Source: Sphingobacteriia bacterium (lineage in GTDB: Bacteria; Bacteroidota; Bacteroidia; Chitinophagales; Chitinophagaceae). Taken from it: a stretch of 5,899 nt of DNA. Of the stretch, positions 1 to 5,369 are shown in pieces. Position numbers and translations under genes: made by a program. Location of the stretch: NCBI GenBank assembly GCA_004293505.1, contig RDYY01000104.1:1-5899 (forward strand). The letters run 5' to 3'. The notes beneath the pieces were generated by a model. That model ran no database searches, had not been told where the DNA came from, and worked only from the letters and a program-made list of their open reading frames with translations. Each line of letters starts with the position of its first letter. The first letter of the stretch is position 1.

Positions 1-763
1 CCAGACCGATGCCGTGCCTTCTTTGGCCTCTCACATCAAACACGGTTTGGGCATTGTGAATCCCAATTGTGTGGCTTATGATGTTTTGTTTGGGTGCCCT
101 GGTTGGATCCTGGGTGTGACCCAAGCCGATGCCTTCATCAAAGCCGGCCTCTCCAAAAAAATCTTGGTCATTGGCACAGAAACCTTGAGCCGGGTAATTG
201 ACCACTACGACAGGGACAGCATGATTTTCAGTGATGGGGCAGGCGCTACCGTAGTAGAAGCTAGAACTGGAGACGAGAACACAGAAGGCATCATCGCCTC
301 CAGCATGCAAAGCCATTGTGGGGACGAATTAAAATACATTACCATGGGCAAGTCTTATTTGCCCGACGCCGACCCTTCGGTTCGCTACATCAAAATGAAG
401 GGGCGAAAAGTATACGAGTACGCCATCAAAAACGTCCCCTTGGCCATGAAAGCCTGTTTGGATGGATGTGGCATCCACGTGACGGCTGTCAAGAAATTTT
501 TCTTGCACCAAGCCAATGAAAAAATGGACGAGGGCTTTATTCGCAACCTGTTCAAGTTGTATGGCATCAAAGAAGTTCCTCCCCATGTAATGCCCATGAG
601 CATCCACAAACTGGGCAACAGTTCAGTAGCCACCATTCCTACGCTCTTGGACTTGGTCAAAAGAGGGGTCTTGGACAACCACGACCTACAAAAAGGAGAC
701 ATCATTCTGTTTGCTTCTGTGGGTGCTGGCATGAACATCAATGCCATTTGTTACCGCATTTGA
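1..763 (+). CDS. fabH: Ketoacyl-ACP synthase III (FabH-like), partial at 5' end
   Basis: This is a thiolase-fold condensing enzyme that would join an acyl-CoA starter to malonyl-ACP at the start of cytosolic fatty-acid synthesis. The frame is open through base 2, so the gene runs off the left edge and 253 residues are visible. Family members are about 320-350 residues, so roughly 80 to 100 N-terminal residues are missing. The GTG at 14 is an internal codon, not the start. The Cys-His-Asn triad is intact: Cys in FGCPGW (codon 95-97), His in FLHQAN (506-508) and Asn in KLGNSS (617-619). The nucleotide-independent signature IFSDGAGA and the C-terminal FASVGAGM glycine loop are also present. The FGCPGW context differs from the AACSGF of E. 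coli FabH but fits Bacteroidota KAS III paralogues. The starter substrate cannot be read from sequence, and a role in a specialised lipid or pigment pathway is possible. The KAS III family call is secure; the symbol is less so. Confidence 0.9.
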   Translation, partial: QTDAVPSLASHIKHGLGIVNPNCVAYDVLFGCPGWILGVTQADAFIKAGLSKKILVIGTETLSRVIDHYDRDSMIFSDGAGATVVEARTGDENTEGIIASSMQSHCGDELKYITMGKSYLPDADPSVRYIKMKGRKVYEYAIKNVPLAMKACLDGCGIHVTAVKKFFLHQANEKMDEGFIRNLFKLYGIKEVPPHVMPMSIHKLGNSSVATIPTLLDLVKRGVLDNHDLQKGDIILFASVGAGMNINAICYRI

Positions 764-767
764 CCGC

Positions 768-800
768 TTAAGCAGCAAGACCTTCAACAGCTTGGTTTTT
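768..800 (+). terminator. Weak candidate terminator after the KAS III gene
   Basis: Five bases after the TGA stop, TTAAGC (768-773) can pair with GCTTGG (790-795), using two G-U pairs, and is followed directly by five T (796-800). The loop is long (16 bases) and the stem is weak. This is the only plus-strand hairpin with a T run behind it before the next gene, so it is offered as a low-confidence terminator for the synthase transcript. Confidence 0.22.
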
Positions 801-804
801 GAAT

Positions 805-833
805 AAAAAAACGCCGAACATTGCTGTTCGACG
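805..833 (-). terminator. Minus-oriented intrinsic terminator
   Basis: CGAACA (815-820) pairs perfectly with TGTTCG (825-830) around a TTGC loop, and two further base pairs form beyond one mismatch (812-813 with 832-833). Seven A at 805-811 precede the hairpin on the plus strand. Read on the minus strand, this is a stem followed by seven U, the usual form of an intrinsic terminator. On the plus strand no T run follows. No minus-strand gene ends here. The nearest source of leftward transcripts is the ATPase gene at 1740-2777, whose read-through would run antisense to the PAS-LuxR gene and stop at this point. Confidence 0.45.
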
Positions 834-841
834 CTGGTATA

Positions 842-859
842 AACTATCCCCCGATAGTT
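842..859. repeat. Perfect 7-bp inverted repeat, 4-base loop
   Basis: AACTATC (842-848) and GATAGTT (853-859) are exact reverse complements separated by CCCC. Two bases downstream lies TATCTTAG (861-868), which matches five of the six fixed positions of the Bacteroidota -7 element TAnnTTTG. The repeat would therefore sit in the promoter spacer if that element is real, a typical operator position. No convincing TTG at -33 is present, so the promoter reading is weak. The repeat could also be an RNA hairpin; no U run follows it, so it is not a terminator. Confidence 0.4.
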
Positions 860-860
860 A

Positions 861-868
861 TATCTTAG
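861..868 (+). promoter_or_regulatory. Possible -7 element for the PAS-LuxR gene
   Basis: TATCTTAG agrees with TAnnTTTG, the Bacteroidota primary-sigma -7 consensus, at all fixed positions but one. It lies about 107 bases upstream of the ATG at 975. The expected -33 TTG at 17-23 bases upstream is not there; the nearest approximation is TGG at 835-837. A competing, also imperfect pair is TTG at 871-873 with TAAAACTG at 893-900 (19-base spacer). I list the first because its -7 match is better. Confidence 0.2.
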
Positions 869-925
869 TGTTGGATTTTAAAATTCGTTTGCTAAAACTG
901 TTCGTAAAATTACTGCTTGCCCCTT

Positions 926-960
926 GTCCATCAACTGCGTGTTTCCGCAGTTGACAGGAC
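926..960. promoter_or_regulatory. Strong inverted repeat just upstream of the PAS-LuxR start
   Basis: TCAACTGCG (931-939) is the exact reverse complement of CGCAGTTGA (946-954), with loop TGTTTC. The arms extend outward with GTCC (926-929) pairing to GGAC (957-960) across a small internal bulge, giving 13 base pairs in all. The element ends 14 bases before the ATG at 975. No T run follows on either strand, so it is not a terminator. It could be a DNA operator for a dimeric regulator; 20-bp-class palindromes are typical targets of LuxR-type proteins, so autoregulation is possible. It could equally be a 5'-leader RNA hairpin that affects translation. The symmetry is seen directly; the role is inferred. 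Confidence 0.6.
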
Positions 961-974
961 TGAATCTCCTTCCT

Positions 975-1712
975 ATGACATCCCCCGAAAAGCCTTATTT
1001 CACCCCCCAGGTGGTCAGCAACCTACCCGTTGACAAAAACCACCCCTTGTATGCCCGGTTTGCGGCAGAAATTCAACGCTTCCCCCAGGAATCGGTCTAC
1101 ATCTATTCCTTTGACGAGAACAAGCTGCTCTATGCCGCTGGTTGGCAAGAAACCCTGGGCTATGCAGACGATGAAATTGACCTGGTCACCATCGTGAAAC
1201 AAACAGATCCCTATTATGCCCCCTTTGCTTATGATTTGAATGACTGTGCCGTTCAATTTATTTTGAGCAGAAAAGAGCGGTTGTTGGAGTACGCCGTGTC
1301 GATGGAGGTAAAAAAAATCCACCGCAACGGGCATTTGGTGCCCATGCGGGTAAAATTGGCCATCTACAGCGTACACGAAGATGGTCGCTTGCAATCGGCC
1401 ATTGGGCGGTTTCAAATTGACCACAGCATCCGCTTTGGCAAAGTATTGCGCTATGCTGCTTTTGGTCCCAACAAAGACGATTTTGAAGAAGCTTTGAACC
1501 AGTCTTTGTTCAAACACATAACCCTCTCTGACAAAGAAAAAGAAGCCATGGTTTTGGTGGCCCAGGGCATGGCATTCAAAGAAATTGCCGACCAATTGAA
1601 CATCACCGTTTCGGCAGTTGAAAAAAGAATTCTCCCCTTGTACAAGCGGTTTGATGTCAAGAGCCTGCCCCACTTGATCAGTTTCGCTTACGAAAACTTC
1701 ATCTTGCCTTAA
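975..1712 (+). CDS. PAS-like sensor with C-terminal LuxR/GerE helix-turn-helix
   Basis: A 245-residue one-component transcription factor, cytoplasmic, with no signal peptide or membrane segment. Residues about 39-149 look like a PAS fold: an aromatic-rich start (VYIYSFDENKLLYAAGW), a TLGYADDEI turn, and the late strands around HRNGHLVPMRVKLAIYS and GRFQID. Residues about 183-245 are a LuxR/GerE DNA-binding domain: LSDKEKEAMVLVAQG, then FKEIADQLNITVSAVEKRI, with the recognition helix near 211-225. No phosphoacceptor receiver domain precedes it, so input is probably a ligand, redox or protein signal rather than a paired kinase. I chose ATG 975. The frame is open to a TTG at 924, but that extension would be encoded by the inverted repeat at 926-960 and looks non-coding. 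No Shine-Dalgarno sequence is visible. The gene is probably monocistronic and converges on the minus-strand ATPase gene. The target genes are unknown. Confidence 0.93.
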   Translation: MTSPEKPYFTPQVVSNLPVDKNHPLYARFAAEIQRFPQESVYIYSFDENKLLYAAGWQETLGYADDEIDLVTIVKQTDPYYAPFAYDLNDCAVQFILSRKERLLEYAVSMEVKKIHRNGHLVPMRVKLAIYSVHEDGRLQSAIGRFQIDHSIRFGKVLRYAAFGPNKDDFEEALNQSLFKHITLSDKEKEAMVLVAQGMAFKEIADQLNITVSAVEKRILPLYKRFDVKSLPHLISFAYENFILP

Positions 1713-1739
1713 CCCAGGGTAGCCATGCAATTCTCCCCC

Positions 1740-2777
1740 CTAGGCCAATCCCATGGGAAGAACCTGGATGTTTTGGGGCAAAACCCCCAAGGACAAGAGC
1801 CAAGCCTCCCATTCGTTGTGCCATTGGTCTTTGTGCGTAGAACCCAAGACCCAAATGATGTTTCCTTTTAACAAGGCGGGTAGGTTTTCTGGCAAAGCGT
1901 TCAGGTGGGCACCAAAAATGGCAGGCGTCAGGGTCTCTTCTACAACCGGATCGCCAGGGTGGATGTCGTCAATCACCAAACAATCGGCCGTTCGCCAAGT
2001 GCACAAAGCAAAAGGATCTTCGGCCAAGATGGTTTCGTCTTTTTCATGAAAAGCCGCCAGTAATTTTGTTCCCGTGGTATACAAACAAGCTTGGCGCTTG
2101 ATGGACTGTTCGTTGGCCAAAGCCACAGCCAAAGAAGTCTTACCCGTGTCTTGCATGCCAAACACCAATAAATGTTTGCCCGTTTTATCACCCTGGTAAT
2201 AGTTTTCTACCAAGGCCTGGGTGTGGGCTTGAATGGGGTGGTTCCATTGGCTCAAGCGCAATTGGTAAGGATACTGGGCCGTTTGCTGGCAAATCTTGGT
2301 AATGTACCAAGAACGGCTGCGGTACAACAAATAAACCAAGAGCAGCACCGGCACCATCCACAGCCCAGCCAAGGTGGGTGTACTGCCTGCGGCAAAGCTG
2401 AGTCCACCAAAAGTGAAATAACCCATGTCAATGGCCGTGTCTTCAATGATGTTTTTGTTGTCGGGTGCAAAAACATATTTGCCATCTTTCCCTTTGCCTT
2501 CTTTCAGTTGCTGTGAAATATTGTACAACTCAAAAACAATCCAAACCAAAGCCATGCCACCACCTGCCCACAAGCCAGGGAAGGACAAAGCAGGCCAAAA
2601 ACGGGTCAGCAAAAGGTAGATGCCTGCAGCAGGACCAAAAGCCAAAGCAAAATGCCCTGTTTGGTTGGCCAAATAAGCATAACTGAGGGTAACGCCGCGG
2701 TAAGCGTCTTTGCCAATTAAATCGTATTTCAGTTGCAGGCGAATGCGCTGGCTGTCAATGGCAGGTCTTGGTTGCAT
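1740..2777 (-). CDS. Membrane protein with C-terminal IstB/DnaC-like P-loop ATPase domain, uncharacterised
   Basis: I do not recognise this 345-residue protein as a named family. The N-terminal half is hydrophobic: clear membrane segments at about 42-62, 69-86 and 139-154, and a weaker one near 119-131. Between the second and the weak segment is a charged stretch (KEGKGKDGK) and the acidic motif NIIEDTAIDMG (109-119). Basic residues after the last segment (YRSRSW) suggest a cytoplasmic C-terminus. That part is an ATPase: Walker A GMQDTGKT (207-214, bases 2136-2159), Walker B CLVIDD (266-271), and a sensor-1-like strand IIWVLGST (about 307-314). The run after Walker A resembles the IstB/DnaC branch of AAA+ proteins. 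No obvious arginine finger or lid domain follows, since the protein ends about 30 residues after sensor 1. The ATG at 2777 is preferred over a TTG at 2837 because a terminator at 2790-2820 lies in the extension. The ATP-binding call is secure; the biological role is unknown. Confidence 0.9.
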   Translation of the reverse strand: MQPRPAIDSQRIRLQLKYDLIGKDAYRGVTLSYAYLANQTGHFALAFGPAAGIYLLLTRFWPALSFPGLWAGGGMALVWIVFELYNISQQLKEGKGKDGKYVFAPDNKNIIEDTAIDMGYFTFGGLSFAAGSTPTLAGLWMVPVLLLVYLLYRSRSWYITKICQQTAQYPYQLRLSQWNHPIQAHTQALVENYYQGDKTGKHLLVFGMQDTGKTSLAVALANEQSIKRQACLYTTGTKLLAAFHEKDETILAEDPFALCTWRTADCLVIDDIHPGDPVVEETLTPAIFGAHLNALPENLPALLKGNIIWVLGSTHKDQWHNEWEAWLLSLGVLPQNIQVLPMGLA

Positions 2778-2789
2778 GTCCCAAGATAT

Positions 2790-2820
2790 AAAAAAGCGCA
2801 ATTGAACCTTTGCGTTGCGC
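2790..2820 (-). terminator. Intrinsic terminator downstream of purF
   Basis: On the minus strand GCGCAA (2820-2815) pairs with TTGCGC (2801-2796), followed at once by six U (2795-2790). An alternative fold pairs CGCAA (plus 2797-2801) with TTGCG (plus 2810-2814) around an 8-base loop, leaving the same U run. It sits 41 bases beyond the purF TGA. It overlaps codons 6 to 16 of the ATPase frame if that started at TTG 2837, which argues for the later ATG at 2777, only 12 bases past the U run. Confidence 0.7.
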
Positions 2821-2861
2821 CAGTTGAGCCCTTGCAATGACCAGCTGTTGGGGTTGACCCA

Positions 2862-4709
2862 TCAATAGCCCCTCACATTCTTTCCTTCAATGTAATTCAG
2901 GAAAGCTTTGTTCACGACGCGGTTGCCCCCTGGGGTTGGATAATTGCCCGTAAAATACCAATCACCGGTATTGGTGGGACAAGCGTCGTGCAGGTCTTCG
3001 ATGGTTTGGTAGATGACTTCAACGGGTACCGTCACCCCACTGGGGGTAATCAATTGTGCAATTTTATCCGAGATCTCTTGGGGGGCAAAGGGCTTGTAAA
3101 TTTGCTTGACGACGTTTTCGGTGTGGAGGGCATTTTGTTCTTTCAAGACCTTGATGCGTTCGTGTACTTGTGTGATAACCTGTGACATGCCCCGTTCTTG
3201 CAACAAAGCCATGGCCGCTTGAAAGGCAATGAAATCGCCCATCTTGCTCATGTCAATACCATAGCAATCGGGAAAACGAATTTGCGGAGCAGACGATACT
3301 ACAATAATTTTTTTGGGCTGGAGCCGAGACAGCATGCGGATGATGCTTTCTTTTAAAGTGGTACCCCGCACAATGCTGTCGTCAATGACCACCAAACTGT
3401 CTTCGCCACGGCGCACCGTACCATAAGTAATGTCGTACACGTGCTGCACCATCTCGTTGCGGTTGGCGTCTTCTGTAATGAAGGTGCGCAACTTCACATC
3501 TTTGATGGCAATTTTTTCTTGGCGAATTTTGCGGTTCACCATTTCTTCCAATTTCTCGGGCGTAAAATCCTTGCCCCAACTCAAGATCCTTTCTACTTTG
3601 ATTTTGTTCAGGTATTCTTCCATGCCCTTGACCAATCCATAGAAAGCCACTTCAGCCGTATTGGGAATATAAGAGAAGATGGTGTTTTTTAAATCGTATT
3701 GAATGGATTCCAAAACAGTGCGGCTGAGGTGGTGCCCCAAAGCAATCCGTTCCCGGTAAATTTTTTCATCGCTGCCACGGGAAAAATAGATGCGTTCAAA
3801 ACTACAAGCCCTTCTTTCCTTGGGGGCCAAGACCTGTTCTATTCGCACAGCGCCCTTGTCGTCTACCAACAAGGCAGATCCTGGCATCAATTCCAACACT
3901 TCATTTTCACCCACATTAAAGGTGGTGCGGATGGCTGCCCTTTCGCTGGCCGCCACAATCACTTCGTCGTTGATGTAATAGTAAGCCGGTCTGATGCCGT
4001 GCGCATCGCGCATCACAAAACTGTGGCCATTGCCAATCAATCCCCCAATGGTATACCCCCCATCAAAGAGGGGCGTGGCTTTTTGCAACACTTGGAGCAA
4101 GTCGGCATGGTTCAGGTCTTTTTCTTCTTCGCCCACCAAAAAATGGTGCAAGACCTCCATCATGGCTGCCAAGTCACTTTGCTTTTGAAAATCGCCCGGT
4201 TGCAGGCCAATGAGGTCAAACAATTCATCGGTATTGACCAGGTTAAAATTTCCGGCCAGGGCCAGGTTTTTTCCCGGCACCAAATCGCGCTTGATAAAGG
4301 GATGACAAAATTCAACATTGTTTTTGCCCTGGGTACCGTAGCGCAAATGACCCAAGAGCAATTCACCCATGAAAGGCAAGTGGCCCTTCATCAGACCAGG
4401 ATGTTGTTTGATGTCGGGTTGGTATTTTTCCAATTCCTGCACTTGCTGGCCCACTTGAAAAAATATGTCTGCAATGGGTTGGGGGGCACTGGAACGCATG
4501 CGGTGCAAAAATGGCGCACCGGGTTCTGTGTTCAATTTCACAGCCGCCAATCCCGCCCCATCTTGGCCCCGGTTGTGCTGCTTTTCCATGAGCAGGTAAA
4601 GCTTGTTCAGCCCATAAGTTACCGTGCCATATTGTTGTAAATAATAAGAAAAGGGCTTCCGTAAACGAATATAGGCCAGGCCACATTCGTGTTTGATGGG
4701 ATCGCTCAT
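2862..4709 (-). CDS. purF: Amidophosphoribosyltransferase, Bacteroidota-type (PurF)
   Basis: This enzyme makes 5-phosphoribosylamine from PRPP and glutamine, the first committed step of de novo purine synthesis in the cytosol. The N-terminal class II glutaminase domain has its nucleophile at Cys9 (HECGLA). An 8-residue propeptide must therefore be removed, as in processed PurF proteins. Other glutaminase motifs are QHNRGQDGAG (44-53), GHLRYGTQG (120-128), AGNFN (152-156) and SD at 178-179. The C-terminal phosphoribosyltransferase domain shows ACSFERIYFSRGS (301-313), the PRPP loop VVIDDSIVRGTT (440-451, bases 3357-3392) and SAPQIRFPDCYGIDM (473-487). At 615 residues it is longer than the roughly 470-505 of E. 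coli or Bacillus PurF. The extra length lies between the two halves, before the PRPP loop (about 345-410) and in the C-terminal tail, as I recall for Bacteroidota homologues. It starts at ATG 4709 with no Shine-Dalgarno sequence. It is bounded by hairpins on both sides, so it is probably its own transcription unit. Some genomes may also carry a short canonical PurF, so the pathway role is likely but not proven. Confidence 0.95.
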   Translation of the reverse strand: MSDPIKHECGLAYIRLRKPFSYYLQQYGTVTYGLNKLYLLMEKQHNRGQDGAGLAAVKLNTEPGAPFLHRMRSSAPQPIADIFFQVGQQVQELEKYQPDIKQHPGLMKGHLPFMGELLLGHLRYGTQGKNNVEFCHPFIKRDLVPGKNLALAGNFNLVNTDELFDLIGLQPGDFQKQSDLAAMMEVLHHFLVGEEEKDLNHADLLQVLQKATPLFDGGYTIGGLIGNGHSFVMRDAHGIRPAYYYINDEVIVAASERAAIRTTFNVGENEVLELMPGSALLVDDKGAVRIEQVLAPKERRACSFERIYFSRGSDEKIYRERIALGHHLSRTVLESIQYDLKNTIFSYIPNTAEVAFYGLVKGMEEYLNKIKVERILSWGKDFTPEKLEEMVNRKIRQEKIAIKDVKLRTFITEDANRNEMVQHVYDITYGTVRRGEDSLVVIDDSIVRGTTLKESIIRMLSRLQPKKIIVVSSAPQIRFPDCYGIDMSKMGDFIAFQAAMALLQERGMSQVITQVHERIKVLKEQNALHTENVVKQIYKPFAPQEISDKIAQLITPSGVTVPVEVIYQTIEDLHDACPTNTGDWYFTGNYPTPGGNRVVNKAFLNYIEGKNVRGY

Positions 4710-4719
4710 GGTAGGGTTT

Positions 4720-4757
4720 AAATGAAAGTGGCGAAGTTAAACCTCCGCCACCTTTTT
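4720..4757 (-). terminator. Hairpin between FMN reductase and purF, probable terminator
   Basis: On the plus strand GTGGCG (4728-4733) pairs with CGCCAC (4746-4751), and AG (4735-4736) pairs with CT (4743-4744) inside one mismatch, closing a 6-base loop. On the minus strand the stem is followed by UUUCAUUU, a fair but interrupted U tract; on the plus strand it is followed by CTTTTTG. The position, 11 bases past the reductase stop and 18 bases before the purF ATG, suits a terminator for the reductase operon. An alternative is a leader hairpin or attenuator controlling purF. Confidence 0.45.
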
Positions 4758-4762
4758 GCCTA

Positions 4763-5332
4763 TTAATTATACAAATTCGCTTCCTGTTCTACCGGGGCTA
4801 GGGCCTGGCCCAGCCACAAAAATTCGCGGAGAAAAACATCAACCGATTTTTGGAATGGCTCATCCAATAAATTCCCTCTTTCATCAAATTTTCGGTCCAC
4901 AAAGGGGGTCACCAGCATGTTGGGAGAAGCAATGCCAAAAAGACCGGGCACCAAGAGCAGCAATTGCTGGGTGGCGCGCATGCCCCCAAATCCACCTGTA
5001 GAAGCCGTGACCAAGCCAAAAGCCTTGCGGGCTTGTTTGGGGAAATGGTCAAAGAGATTGCCCAGGGCGGCAGAGTAACTGCCATTGTATTCGGGGGTAA
5101 CCAAAATAAATGCCTGGGCTTCCAAGACCATGCTTACCAAGGGCTTGAGCCTTTCTGGGGCTGCTTCCACTGTAGAAAACACTTCGTTGAGCAGGGGCAA
5201 TTTCCATTCCCGGACGTCCAAAATTTGGACTTGGTGGGTGGTATCCGCCAAGAGGCGTTGTTGCAAATGCAGGGCCAACCGGTGGGTCAGGCTATTGGCG
5301 CGGGGACTGGCTGATACGATAACGATGTTCAT
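4763..5332 (-). CDS. NAD(P)H-dependent FMN reductase (flavodoxin-like fold)
   Basis: A 189-residue cytosolic flavoprotein of the NADPH-dependent FMN reductase family, which includes azo and quinone reductases. The full-length domain is present. MNIVIVSASPRANSLT at the N-terminus is the first strand plus the FMN phosphate loop (Ser8 to Ser14). TPEYNGSYSAALGN (79-92) is the family's flavin-binding PEYN motif, and STGGFGGMRA (111-120) is the second flavin-contacting glycine loop. It probably reduces quinones, azo dyes or other electrophiles with NAD(P)H through bound FMN; the physiological substrate cannot be read from sequence. It starts at ATG 5332, 37 bases after the YceI-family stop and without a terminator between, so the two are probably cotranscribed. 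A hairpin follows its stop. No Shine-Dalgarno sequence is visible; the leader AAGCGTTATAACAAC is A-rich next to the start, as is common in this phylum. Confidence 0.94.
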   Translation of the reverse strand: MNIVIVSASPRANSLTHRLALHLQQRLLADTTHQVQILDVREWKLPLLNEVFSTVEAAPERLKPLVSMVLEAQAFILVTPEYNGSYSAALGNLFDHFPKQARKAFGLVTASTGGFGGMRATQQLLLLVPGLFGIASPNMLVTPFVDRKFDERGNLLDEPFQKSVDVFLREFLWLGQALAPVEQEANLYN

Positions 5333-5369
5333 GTTGTTATAACGCTTGGGTGGGCAATGGGTTCACAGA

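Noticed and set aside
875..911. AT-rich palindrome ATTTTAAAAT and two copies of TAAAATT 26 bases apart
   Set aside because: Such short AT-only matches are expected by chance in an AT-rich intergenic region.
924..974. TTG start at 924 giving the PAS-LuxR protein 17 more residues
   Set aside because: The extension is encoded by a strong inverted repeat and looks non-coding. An ATG at 975 begins the plausible protein.
1023..1730. A 235-codon open frame on the minus strand across the PAS-LuxR gene
   Set aside because: It is fully antisense to a gene with clear PAS and LuxR motifs, and its translation shows no family signature.
1713..1739. A shared convergent terminator between the PAS-LuxR and ATPase genes
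   Set aside because: I searched the 27-base gap and its edges and found no stable stem with a U run on either strand.
1749..1758. Palindrome TCCCATGGGA near the end of the ATPase gene
   Set aside because: It lies in coding sequence, is short, and there is no sign of a hairpin or terminator around it.
2838..2864. purF and the ATPase gene are in the same frame with only one TGA between them, suggesting stop read-through or a broken fusion
   Set aside because: PurF ends where its homologues end, an intrinsic terminator follows, and there is a one-in-three chance that neighbouring genes share a frame.
3699..4640. A 313-codon open frame on the plus strand inside purF
   Set aside because: It lies wholly antisense to a clearly recognisable PurF. 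Its translation has no recognisable domain, and such long antisense frames arise from the codon bias of the real gene.
4766..4771. TATAAT on the minus strand ahead of purF as a -10 box
   Set aside because: It is part of the last codons of the FMN reductase (TAT AAT TAA), has no partner box, and this phylum uses a different promoter consensus.
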